From the NCBI GenBank assembly GCA_947625785.1, contig CANQPS010000002.1:1-64000 (forward strand): a DNA stretch of 64,000 nt, in the 5' to 3' direction. The position numbers were made by a program, and so were the translations under genes. Below, in pieces: positions 25,114 to 32,698 of this stretch. The stretch comes from an uncultured Clostridia bacterium. GTDB taxonomy: Bacteria > Bacillota > Clostridia > Oscillospirales > Acutalibacteraceae. The notes under the pieces were generated by a model. That model searched no databases and was not told the origin of the DNA. It worked only from the letters and a program-made list of their open reading frames with translations. Position 1 is the first letter of the stretch, and each line of letters begins with the position of its first letter.

Positions 25114-26589
25114 TCATACTTCTTCGCTTTGCAGCACAAGTTTTATCGCCCAAGAGGGAACTTCAGGTTGAGCGTAATTATCATCAATAAACACAAATGC
25201 GGTATTGTAGTCTGGCTTGCTTTCAGGAAAGGTACCATATCCATCGGTAAAGTATATTAAACCTTTTAGGTTGATAAATTCTTTGTTCCGCCTTAATTCA
25301 TCCACATACTGAAAAACTGGGCGAAAATCAGTGCCACCAAAACCACGCAACGTCATCGAGTTAATATATTCATCGAATTCCTTTTGATTTGTTATTTTTA
25401 CATCCTCTTGTACTTCTGCATCACATTGAATGATGTGAACGTTGAATTTTTTGAAGAAGCTTTCTTCTTGCAAAAAAATGTTATATGTTTTTTGCAAGAA
25501 CTTTTGTACAAGTTCGCCCTGAACAGAACCGGACGTATCTATTGCAATTACAAATTCTCGGATCTTTTTTACATCTTTATATTCCAATGGCTCTATTAGA
25601 GGCATCTTTCGATCAGGGAACAATCCTAATCCATAGGTGTAAAAAATATAATCAAATTCATCTTCGTTAATTTTCATGGTTTCGCCAAGCGAAGAGAACT
25701 GGCGGAGGAAGCCAGAGTAGTCGTATTTTTCGCGATTTACGGCCGCAAGTTCTTGCATCATTGAACCGCTATCTTTACCAACGGAAGATGAAAATGTATC
25801 CAAGTCGGTTTTCATGCGACGAGAAATATCCGACCACCGATCCTTTAGCGATTCGGAAGAACTTGTTCGCTGCGGAGCACTATCTCCGTCACCACCATTG
25901 TTGCCACCTTGTTGAGTTTGTGGACTTTGCTGATTGCCTGGACGATTTGGACTCTTTTTTTCAGGATTCTTTGCGCCATTATCTTGGGAATCTTCGGGTT
26001 CATACCAGCCATTATGATGATCTGCCACAAACAAGCTTTGTAAAGAAGCAAAATCTTCATCGGAAAGTTTTTTATCCTTGTAATAGCGGTAAATTTTCTC
26101 GGCGGTAATAAATTTGAGTTCTTTTTTTAATTCAGCAATTAGCTCTATTTGTCGTTTTTGCCGTTTAGTAGTTGCAGTAGTTAGCTTTAATTCGTTTATC
26201 GCATTTTCAACAGCAATGTCACTCGCTAGATTCCAATAAGGTATATCAATGGTAATAGAAACGAAAGGGTGCTGAAAAACACAATGTAACACCATATGCA
26301 GATAATTTCGAACTGTTGCGTTTTGTTCTTCGCTATATTCCTTTAGCAACAGCACAGGGTTGAAGTACAAGTATGTACCATTTGTTCCAATGCTTTTATC
26401 CATTTCATAATCGGGAATTGGAACAAACATGCTTAATGCTCGATCCATAAACCGCAACTTTACAAGCAATGTGTTTCTTGCCAGGTTCAAAACGTTGACT
26501 GCAAGCTCATAGGCCGGAAACAGCATATCGTCTATTGGTGTAGTATTTTCAAAACCATCACCTTTTTTTGCTTGGTTACTATCTACCAT
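25114..26589 (-). CDS. VWA-domain protein with degenerate metallopeptidase-like N-terminal domain (DUF2201-like)
   Basis: This 491-residue protein has an N-terminal domain like the putative metallopeptidase part of DUF2201 proteins, but residues 98-107 read HMVLHCVFQH, so the catalytic Glu of HExxHxxxxH is Met. A flexible Gln/Pro/Gly/Ser linker follows at about 200-245. The VWA domain has the MIDAS motif DTSGS (351-355) and GFGGTDFRPVF. It precedes the MoxR gene by 11 bases, the usual VWA-MoxR pairing, and probably acts as the metal-binding adaptor. The peptidase part looks inactive. Confidence 0.85.
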   Translation of the reverse strand: MVDSNQAKKGDGFENTTPIDDMLFPAYELAVNVLNLARNTLLVKLRFMDRALSMFVPIPDYEMDKSIGTNGTYLYFNPVLLLKEYSEEQNATVRNYLHMVLHCVFQHPFVSITIDIPYWNLASDIAVENAINELKLTTATTKRQKRQIELIAELKKELKFITAEKIYRYYKDKKLSDEDFASLQSLFVADHHNGWYEPEDSQDNGAKNPEKKSPNRPGNQQSPQTQQGGNNGGDGDSAPQRTSSSESLKDRWSDISRRMKTDLDTFSSSVGKDSGSMMQELAAVNREKYDYSGFLRQFSSLGETMKINEDEFDYIFYTYGLGLFPDRKMPLIEPLEYKDVKKIREFVIAIDTSGSVQGELVQKFLQKTYNIFLQEESFFKKFNVHIIQCDAEVQEDVKITNQKEFDEYINSMTLRGFGGTDFRPVFQYVDELRRNKEFINLKGLIYFTDGYGTFPESKPDYNTAFVFIDDNYAQPEVPSWAIKLVLQSEEV

Positions 26590-26627
26590 TAATTCACCTC
26601 CTAACCATAAGAAAAAATCACAACCAC

Positions 26628-27227
26628 TTAAATGGCGTCTGTTGTTGGAACAATTACATAATAACGCTGATCTTTATCAATCTCTGAAATCCAATCAATG
26701 AGTGTTTGCTGGGATAATATGATTCTTGCAGTGATTTGCCCGTGTGAGTCTCTGTCTTCGAAAAGCACAAAATGGTTATCGAAGTAGTATGTATTACCAT
26801 GAGCAAAAGCGTTTCGAATGTGCGTCAAAACACTTTCGGCTTCTCCGACTTTAGCTTTTGGAAGTTCTTCATCTGCAACAGAAAACGGACTTAAACAAGC
26901 GATACGAGGAGTTTCTATGTCAATGGGATTATTATGCTTGGTGGTTCCTTTTCCGATTTCTGTACACAAATCTAATTTTTCCAATGTTTTGTTCATGGAG
27001 TTTGCGGGCAATATTTTAATATTGTCTGCAACTAGATTCGCAACGGCACACATATCTTTCCACGGAATAGAACGAAGACCATAATCTCTCGGGGTTCTCT
27101 TTTGTGAAGCCGATGCAGCGATTGACTTTGTAACATAAAAGTCCCAAATCATTGCAACCTGTTCGGAAGAAAAAGAACTTTCATTAATTGATTTTTTAAA
27201 TGGTTGAACTTCAACCTTCACCATCAA
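26628..27227 (-). CDS. HEPN-motif protein
   Basis: This 199-residue protein carries IRNAFAHGN with R138 and H143, the R-x4-H signature of HEPN ribonucleases, in a context (VLTHIRNAFAHGNTYYFDNH) like small pEK499_p136-type HEPN proteins. The N-terminal half is helical (SEQVAMIWDFYVTK). HEPN proteins often are RNA-cleaving effectors in toxin and defence systems. Here it sits between a helicase module and the VWA-MoxR pair, 38 bases from the latter. The HEPN call is by motif; RNase activity is inferred. Confidence 0.65.
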   Translation of the reverse strand: MMVKVEVQPFKKSINESSFSSEQVAMIWDFYVTKSIAASASQKRTPRDYGLRSIPWKDMCAVANLVADNIKILPANSMNKTLEKLDLCTEIGKGTTKHNNPIDIETPRIACLSPFSVADEELPKAKVGEAESVLTHIRNAFAHGNTYYFDNHFVLFEDRDSHGQITARIILSQQTLIDWISEIDKDQRYYVIVPTTDAI

Positions 27228-27241
27228 ATTCCTCCCTTGTG

Positions 27242-27457
27242 CTATTCGTTAAGTTTGATTTCCAATGCATCTAAATCTTCTTGAGAAAAATTGTCTGGAT
27301 CAATACCACACTTGCGACAATGATGCTCAAAAGTGTCTCTGTCTATATTCGTTAACCCGGTAGAGAGTAGAGACGCAGCAACCCTATCAATGTGCTCATC
27401 TCTAATTCCGTTATAGCCGGCTTCGTCAATCATTGCAAGTTGCCAAGGTTCAAACAT
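27242..27457 (-). CDS. Small acidic protein of the island operon
   Basis: This 71-residue protein (MFEPWQLAMIDEAGYNGIRD) is acidic and helical, with Cys-x2-Cys in HHCRKCG. It is preceded by GGGAGGAGGG and ends 14 bases before the HEPN gene. I know no family for it. Small acidic proteins beside a HEPN gene could be antitoxins or adaptors, but this is only context. Confidence 0.6.
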   Translation of the reverse strand: MFEPWQLAMIDEAGYNGIRDEHIDRVAASLLSTGLTNIDRDTFEHHCRKCGIDPDNFSQEDLDALEIKLNE

Positions 27458-27532
27458 AAAGACCCTCCTCCCTTTGGTACATATATTGTAACATTACATA
27501 TGTCCCATAAAACGGACTTTGATACAACTTTG

Positions 27533-29659
27533 TTATATAAGGCCGTTTCTAGATGCTTCTTCTAGTATCTGCTCGGGATTCCATCTCTTAATTTCACCAA
27601 GCATGGAATACATTGCAGGGCAGAAGTGGGCTCCGGTGCCATAATAGTCGTATAACTGTGATTTTGCGTATTTGACAGTAGCCCAATATTCTTGACGTTG
27701 CCTTCTTTCTTCTTCCCAATCATCCTTTTCTTCTTTTCCTTCACTTGATGTAAAGGAAGAAGATCTGATAGGAGCGAAATCGGAATCGTCCGCCTTGGGA
27801 TTAAACCTCAAGTCTTCACGATTGATTGTTAAGAAGGTAGAGGATGCTGATTCGGTTACGAACATAGAGACGGGTTGAGTTGACAGTTCATAACTCAAAT
27901 ATAGGTTTCTTTTAGCTCTTGTAACCGCTACATAGAACAGTTTGCGTTCGTCCTCTAAACCGCCACGGTACTTGCCTTTATTTTCTTCAAAGGCACCACC
28001 GAGAACGTGCCAATACTGTTTACCACCCATATTAGAAACCGGGAACTCGCGCTTGGTAAGTTCAGGCAGAAATACCGAATGGAACTCAAGACCTTTTGCT
28101 TTATGAACGGTCATTAGTTGAACCGCGTCTTCGTCGGGATCTTTGGGTTTAAAGCTGTGATACTTGTATTCTTCCGCGGCCTGGGTACCCAAGAACTTCA
28201 GTATTCCGGTAATCCTAGCAGAGAGCTGCCAGTCTCTATAGATTTCATCGTAATCATCAAGGATCTTCACGATGCCATCAACATCAATTTTTCTCGTTTC
28301 ATAATCTTCGGCTGATTCATTTAAGAAGTCTATCTTTTCGCAAAAGCCGATGATCACTTCACTTAACGAGTAATTGCCACCACGAGCACAGCTTCGTAAG
28401 TATTTGAATGCTATACTAAACTGTTTATCGTCCGCATATTCATGCCAACATTCATAAAGTTTGGCTTTATCAACATCTGCAAGAATATTGAGAGTGGCAA
28501 CGAATTTTCCAAAGTATTCTCCGCTAAAAAAGTGGTCTGCACTGTCGGTGGAGAACGGAATGCCATTTTTGTTTAAAACTGATGCAATCGCATTTATGTA
28601 CTTACCCTTACGAACAAGGATAGCAATTTCCTTATAAGGGATGCCGTTTTGATGAAGTTCAGCCGCTTTTTCGGCAATCCAGGCGTATTCGTCAGCTCTG
28701 TTATCAAAACGACAAGCAACAATCTCTGTTTGCTCTACATCGCCGTGTGCGACCATTTTCTTTGCAATACGATTATCGTTGTTACGAATCACACAATCCG
28801 CAATGTCAACGACTCCGTGGGAACATCTGAAGTTTGTTTCCAAGCACACCTGGTGAACATCCGAGTAACGTTCCGGGAACGAAATCATATTGTTTGCGTT
28901 GCTGCCTCTGAACTGATAGATTGTCTGGTCATCATCGCCAACAACACAAACATTAGCTCCGGCATCAGCAATGATAGAAATTAGTTTTTCCTGAAGGTCG
29001 TCCACGTCTTGATATTCATCGACCACCAGGTATTTAATCGTTTGCAAGAATTGTTTTGCTAATTCGTTGTTACGCAGTTGTTCTATAGCCTCAAAAATTA
29101 ATAGGGCGAAATCAATATACCCACGGCTATACAAACTGCTTTTGTACTTCTCAAAAACCGCTTTATGTTCTTCGCTCCATTGTTCGTGATTGTCATAGTC
29201 ATCAATCATTTTTTCAATGCAAGACAAGAACAGGTTCACGTTTCTAGGATAGGGGTCAAGTTTGAGATCGCTCATACCACATTCATCATGGTATCGAGCA
29301 ACAAAGAGGTGGCTTTTTACCGTATCAAGGACCTTATGACCTTTGAATTGCTCGGTGTACTTATTTAATAAATGATAGCAAAAGCCGTGGATGGTTCCGA
29401 TGTACATTCCTTCGACGGCAGCTTCATCATTAAGTGCCTTTGCAATTCTGCGTTTCATAGAATCAGCGGCTTTTTCGGTGAAGGTAAACGCCACAATGTT
29501 TTGAGGCGTTATATCCGTCTTGCTCTGTAAAATGTTCGCTATTCTTCGTGTAATGACTTCTGTTTTGCCGGAACCTGCACAGGCAATAATCTGAAGATTC
29601 CTGTCTATCTCTTGGATTGCTTCTCTTTGTTGGTCTGTCAGTCTAACGCTATTCTCCAT
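27533..29659 (-). CDS. UvrD/Rep-type superfamily 1 DNA helicase
   Basis: From ATG 29657-29659 this is 708 residues. Motif I ACAGSGKT (26-33), motif Ia FTFTEKAADSM, GTIHGFC, motif II VVDEYQDV, motif III GDDDQTIYQFRGS, motif IV NFRC, motif V TVHKAKGLEF and motif VI VAVTRAKRN are all present. It should therefore be an active 3'-5' helicase. The last ~100 residues are an acidic linker and a helical tail unlike PcrA or UvrD, possibly for a partner. It starts at the stop of the pseudo-exonuclease gene, suggesting a helicase/exonuclease-fold complex. Confidence 0.9.
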   Translation of the reverse strand: MENSVRLTDQQREAIQEIDRNLQIIACAGSGKTEVITRRIANILQSKTDITPQNIVAFTFTEKAADSMKRRIAKALNDEAAVEGMYIGTIHGFCYHLLNKYTEQFKGHKVLDTVKSHLFVARYHDECGMSDLKLDPYPRNVNLFLSCIEKMIDDYDNHEQWSEEHKAVFEKYKSSLYSRGYIDFALLIFEAIEQLRNNELAKQFLQTIKYLVVDEYQDVDDLQEKLISIIADAGANVCVVGDDDQTIYQFRGSNANNMISFPERYSDVHQVCLETNFRCSHGVVDIADCVIRNNDNRIAKKMVAHGDVEQTEIVACRFDNRADEYAWIAEKAAELHQNGIPYKEIAILVRKGKYINAIASVLNKNGIPFSTDSADHFFSGEYFGKFVATLNILADVDKAKLYECWHEYADDKQFSIAFKYLRSCARGGNYSLSEVIIGFCEKIDFLNESAEDYETRKIDVDGIVKILDDYDEIYRDWQLSARITGILKFLGTQAAEEYKYHSFKPKDPDEDAVQLMTVHKAKGLEFHSVFLPELTKREFPVSNMGGKQYWHVLGGAFEENKGKYRGGLEDERKLFYVAVTRAKRNLYLSYELSTQPVSMFVTESASSTFLTINREDLRFNPKADDSDFAPIRSSSFTSSEGKEEKDDWEEERRQRQEYWATVKYAKSQLYDYYGTGAHFCPAMYSMLGEIKRWNPEQILEEASRNGLI

Positions 29660-29660
29660 A

Positions 29661-30914
29661 TCATTCACCATACTCGGAAAGCTTTTGATAAAGCATAGCG
29701 TTTACACGGGCTTTTCCAAGAGAATCCGCCCCTTCATCAAAACCGAAGAAAGACAATAGATATTCGCGGGTATTGTTTGCCAGATCGAACTTTGAATCGG
29801 TATCAGCAGCAAGGTCTAGCAAATCAAAAAACTCGTTTTTAATTTCCTTCATTCCTGCATATCTCGCTGCTCTGGACAGAAGCTTTGCTTGATTACCTAA
29901 AGCTGCGGTAGAGACCAAGATGTCTTCACCCACAAACTCAAAGAATTTAGGCAGAACAATATCTATATCATCTGCACATTCAATCACATCAAGGGCAACA
30001 TTTGCTTCCTTTGCGGCCGCCTTTCTACCGATAGATCCATCCCAGGGACGAATATAACTCTGGAATTCATCCACAATTTTTCCATCCTTAACTTTGACGG
30101 CAGCAATTTGATAAATGCTTTTTGCTGCGGAAACACTAAATGCTTCGGCACACCAAAATGCGCTGTAATCGTCGAGTTCATCATCAAAACATTCGTTGAT
30201 GGGTGCAAATTCGTTTTCCGGTGTCTTTGCAGGTCTGGTTGCAATTCTAGGGTAGGTAATTCCTTTTTCATCATAGAACATTGCAACTGCTCTGCGACGT
30301 TCTTCGGTAGAAGGCCAATACGGCTTTTTTCTCCACTTGCTTGTTTGTTCAAACTGTCCTGGAATTTTAGCCTGTGCGCCTTCATCCGACCAAATGACAC
30401 GAATAGAAGCATCGGCTTTTTGCATCACTTCGTCTGCCAAATCGTACTCACCGATCATACCATAATACTCGGCAGCCGACACATACAACTCGCAACAAAG
30501 GCCGGAATGAGAGGAGATGAGTTCGCTCCATTTTTTCGGTTTAATGAAATCGTTACGGCTATAAAAGCCTAGCAATTCATATAACACTCGCTGTGTTTTT
30601 AAATCGTGAATATCGTGTTCTTCTAAATATGTAAGGACAAAATCTTCAAACTGATTGTCCCTACGCATTTTATAGTACAAGCAATAGTAGTACGCATTGA
30701 TACTTTTATCAAACAGATTGAGAATATCGGGAAGACAATCTCTTTCTGCGTACTTGTCCGTTAAACCGCTTGCGTATTCAATCAGATAAGGGTTCTCACA
30801 AGTTTCGGGTTTATAAGAACGAATTTCGTTGAATATCTTCTCTAATATTTCAGGACTTTGGCAGTCAGCGCAAAGGTAAGTAGTACACTCCTTGCCACAA
30901 TTCAAACATTTCAT
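29661..30914 (-). CDS. Zinc-ribbon protein with catalytically dead DnaQ-like exonuclease domain
   Basis: I start at ATG 30912-30914, overlapping the regulator stop (ATGA), giving 417 residues. Cys 3, 6, 15 and 18 form a zinc ribbon (CLNCGKECTTYLCADC). The middle part is helical and repeat-like. From about residue 250 the sequence follows the DEDD exonuclease fold: IYQIAAVKVKDGKIVDEF, VLPKFFEFVGEDILV. The catalytic positions are changed, however: the Exo I D-x-E reads WCAEAF, Exo II HNxxFD reads STAALGNQ, and Exo III HRAxxDA reads GKARVNAM. It probably acts as a nucleic-acid-binding or scaffolding partner of the adjacent helicase. Confidence 0.7.
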   Translation of the reverse strand: MKCLNCGKECTTYLCADCQSPEILEKIFNEIRSYKPETCENPYLIEYASGLTDKYAERDCLPDILNLFDKSINAYYYCLYYKMRRDNQFEDFVLTYLEEHDIHDLKTQRVLYELLGFYSRNDFIKPKKWSELISSHSGLCCELYVSAAEYYGMIGEYDLADEVMQKADASIRVIWSDEGAQAKIPGQFEQTSKWRKKPYWPSTEERRRAVAMFYDEKGITYPRIATRPAKTPENEFAPINECFDDELDDYSAFWCAEAFSVSAAKSIYQIAAVKVKDGKIVDEFQSYIRPWDGSIGRKAAAKEANVALDVIECADDIDIVLPKFFEFVGEDILVSTAALGNQAKLLSRAARYAGMKEIKNEFFDLLDLAADTDSKFDLANNTREYLLSFFGFDEGADSLGKARVNAMLYQKLSEYGE

Positions 30915-31135
30915 TTTTTGCCACCTTCTTCGGTTTCGTGAATGTATTCCATAATATCTCCAAAGTCGCAATCTAACGTTTGACAAATGCGTCCTAAAAT
31001 ATTAAGGTTAACAGCTTCGTCGCGCCGTAATTTAGTCATAGTATTGGGTACAATATCTGCTGCTTTTCTCAAATCAGCTTTGCTCATTTTCTTATCAACA
31101 AGTAATTTCCACATACGGTTATAGGAGATAGCCAT
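30911..31135 (-). CDS. XRE-family HTH regulator of the island operon
   Basis: This 74-residue protein (MAISYNRMWKLLVDKKMSKA) is a compact XRE/Cro-type HTH of the YozG kind: LRKAADIVPNTMTKLRRDEA and CQTLDCDFGDIMEYI. It is the first gene of the operon, with AAAGGAGG upstream and a 4-base overlap with the next gene. It lies just below a promoter with a 22-bp palindrome next to the -35 box, so autoregulation is likely. Confidence 0.85.
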   Translation of the reverse strand: MAISYNRMWKLLVDKKMSKADLRKAADIVPNTMTKLRRDEAVNLNILGRICQTLDCDFGDIMEYIHETEEGGKK

Positions 31136-31155
31136 ATGTTCAGCCTCCTTTGCAA

Positions 31156-31213
31156 AATACTAATATGTTACCCGTTAAAGCCGCTAACGGGGGTTCTTAT
31201 ACATGTTAGTATT
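31156..31213 (-). promoter_or_regulatory. Long stem-loop leader of the island operon
   Basis: AATACTAATATGT (31156-31168) can pair with ACATGTTAGTATT (31201-31213), 12 of 13 positions. An inner CCCGTTA/TAACGGG stem (31171-31177 with 31185-31191) completes a ~58-nt hairpin that begins about at the transcription start. There is no T-run. It may stabilise the mRNA, hide or present the ribosome site, or be an operator as DNA. Confidence 0.6.
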
Positions 31214-31214
31214 T

Positions 31215-31243
31215 ATTATAGCACGAGACTTCAAGAATTACAA
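31215..31243 (-). promoter_or_regulatory. Promoter of the island operon
   Basis: On the minus strand TTGTAA (31238-31243) and TATAAT (31215-31220) are 17 bases apart, upstream of the regulator gene. It is the only good promoter seen for the nine-gene run. Confidence 0.7.
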
Positions 31244-31247
31244 TATA

Positions 31248-31269
31248 CTTTCGCAAATATTTGCGAAAG
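31248..31269. promoter_or_regulatory. Perfect 22-bp palindrome, probable operator
   Basis: CTTTCGCAAAT (31248-31258) is followed immediately by its exact reverse complement ATTTGCGAAAG (31259-31269). It lies 4 bases upstream of the -35 box and 33 bases past the end of the SLOG gene. The size and symmetry suit a dimeric regulator such as the XRE protein encoded next door. Confidence 0.65.
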
Positions 31270-31302
31270 TTTAATAAAAATGATGGGTGCGGCTTTAATA
31301 CA

Positions 31303-31791
31303 TTAAATCATATCAAATATGTTAATCACATGCTTACCATTCTTGAGTGCGTATTGCATAGTTTTATACGCACCACCTTCTTTTCTTTCCACATAACAGA
31401 TCAGCAAATCAGAACGATCAACCATATAACAGTTTCTCGTTTGAATAGCACCTTTGAAATGACCAGTAGCAGATTCCGTGCAGACTTCAACTTCATCGTA
31501 GTATTTGTGGAAGGATTCTTCGTTATCTCTGTATTCGGCTGTTTCGTAGGGCATAACCCAGGTGAGCGTACTGTTTGCATCAAAGACATCCCTTTTTATA
31601 CGCAGGATTGTAGACGTTGCGATTTGGTCGAATTCGCCATCTCTTCCAATAAGGAAATCTACATATTCTTTGGTGGTTATTAGTTCGCGGATAAGTTCCT
31701 CGACCTTCTCTTCAACGAAAGAAAAGCGATCTATGTAACGATGTCCAATAAACGTAACTGTAAATATATCAAGCAAACTTTTCACCCGCAA
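31303..31791 (-). CDS. SLOG-fold (DUF1273/YpsA-like) protein
   Basis: This 162-residue protein has TVTFIGHRYIDRF near the N-terminus and FLIGRDGEFDQIATSTILRI, TWVMPYETAEYRDN and RSDLLICYVERKEGGAYKTM further on. This matches the SLOG superfamily pattern, in which a Rossmann-like fold binds nucleotide-derived ligands. SLOG proteins are common sensors in mobile elements and conflict systems. It lies upstream of the operon promoter, same strand, so it might be a linked sensor or an independent gene. Confidence 0.7.
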   Translation of the reverse strand: MRVKSLLDIFTVTFIGHRYIDRFSFVEEKVEELIRELITTKEYVDFLIGRDGEFDQIATSTILRIKRDVFDANSTLTWVMPYETAEYRDNEESFHKYYDEVEVCTESATGHFKGAIQTRNCYMVDRSDLLICYVERKEGGAYKTMQYALKNGKHVINIFDMI

Positions 31792-31923
31792 TATCCGATT
31801 AAATCATATAGTTAATATCATTATATCATATTTATTCCGTTAAAACAAGTTAAGTAATAGAATTGTTCCAACGAATTTCGTCACCCTATAGGATACAATA
31901 TTATAAAAGGATGGTGGTGAAGT

Positions 31924-32238
31924 ATGTACGAAAAAGAATTCCAAACACGCCTTACTCAGTTAAGAGAAAACAAAGGTGTTTCGGCTCGTGATATGAGCCT
32001 TTCTATCGGGCAAAATCCCGGTTATATAAACAACATTGAAACGGGAAAAGCATTTCCTTCAATGTCATGTTTTTTCTATATTTGTGAGTTCTTAAAACTT
32101 ACACCCAAGGATTTCTTTGACACCGATGCAAAGAACCCTGAAAAGTTAAATGCTCTAATTTCCGACTTAAAGAAACTCGATGACAAGCAGTTAGAGAGTG
32201 TTGCTTCTATTGTGCGAGAACTCACAAAACAAAAATGA
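31924..32238 (+). CDS. XRE-family transcriptional regulator
   Basis: This 104-residue protein has a classic HTH_3 domain (TRLTQLRENKGVSARDMSLS, NPGYINNIETGKAFPSM) and a C-terminal helix (ALISDLKKLDDKQLESVASI) typical of mobile-element regulators in Clostridia. AAAGGATGGTGG lies upstream of the ATG. It is divergent from the SLOG gene, and the ~130-bp gap between them could hold its operator. Confidence 0.85.
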   Translation: MYEKEFQTRLTQLRENKGVSARDMSLSIGQNPGYINNIETGKAFPSMSCFFYICEFLKLTPKDFFDTDAKNPEKLNALISDLKKLDDKQLESVASIVRELTKQK

Positions 32239-32242
32239 AAGA

Positions 32243-32278
32243 AAGACATACGGCAAACAACACGCTGTATGTCTTTTA
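32243..32278 (+). terminator. Intrinsic terminator of the XRE gene
   Basis: AAGACATAC (32243-32251) pairs perfectly with GTATGTCTT (32267-32275), followed by TTATA. It directly follows the regulator stop codon. Confidence 0.75.
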
Positions 32279-32293
32279 TAATGTGTGTAACTA

Positions 32294-32331
32294 TTCTATT
32301 GTTGGGGAAATCTTCTATTATTGGGGAAATC
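32294..32331. repeat. 19-bp tandem duplication
   Basis: TTCTATTGTTGGGGAAATC (32294-32312) is followed by TTCTATTATTGGGGAAATC (32313-32331), differing at one base. It is in gene-free DNA just before a cloverleaf-like structure. Confidence 0.7.
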
Positions 32332-32372
32332 TCTGTTTGTATCATTCTTGATGGGATTAGGCATAATTTTTC

Positions 32373-32469
32373 AAGGTAATGAGGTTATCTCCTTGCCTTT
32401 GAATAAGAATGTAATCATTTATACTCTTACTCAAAGGCAATCTCCCAGCTGTGGTGAGAGAATTACCTT
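32373..32469. other. Cloverleaf-like structured segment, no gene
   Basis: Four helices fit together. P1 is AAGGTAAT (32373-32380) with ATTACCTT (32462-32469). P2 is GAG/CTC around GTTAT (32381-32391). P3 is a perfect 10-bp TTGCCTTTGA (32393-32402) with TCAAAGGCAA (32431-32440), plus TAAGA/TCTTA inside. P4 is CTCCCA with TGG-GAG around GCTG (32442-32457). It could be a structured RNA or a relict of a hairpin-ended (IS200/IS605-like) element. I recognise no known RNA family. 32470-32660 shows no ORF. Confidence 0.5.
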
Positions 32470-32663
32470 ATAAGGAACTCTGTATAATTAAAGATTAAGA
32501 TAGTCTATTCCCTGACGGGGCTGGGGATTTATCCCTTTCCGAACGACTCGCAGATGTTTTTACTAATAAATTTTATTGCATCTCACTTTTGCTATCTTTT
32601 TTTATAACTGTAACATATCAATTGTGATCCTACACATATTTCTTAAAACTAAGTATATGCTAC

Positions 32664-32692
32664 TTGACATATTTTTTATAGAATTGTATAAT
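32664..32692 (+). promoter_or_regulatory. Strong promoter of a small RNA
   Basis: TTGACA (32664-32669), a 17-base spacer and TATAAT (32687-32692): a consensus-like sigma-A promoter. Confidence 0.75.
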
Positions 32693-32698
32693 ATAAAT

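Noticed and set aside
29984..30572. Additional open frames on both strands over the pseudo-exonuclease gene
   Set aside because: They lack ribosome sites and protein-like composition; the main frame is continuous and coupled to its neighbours.
31248..31269. Terminator of the SLOG gene
   Set aside because: The 22-bp palindrome has no loop and no T-run on either strand; an operator is more likely.
32373..32580. Known riboswitch class
   Set aside because: I compared by memory with purine, SAM, TPP, cobalamin, fluoride and ydaO-type cores and found none of their conserved bases; no metabolic gene follows.
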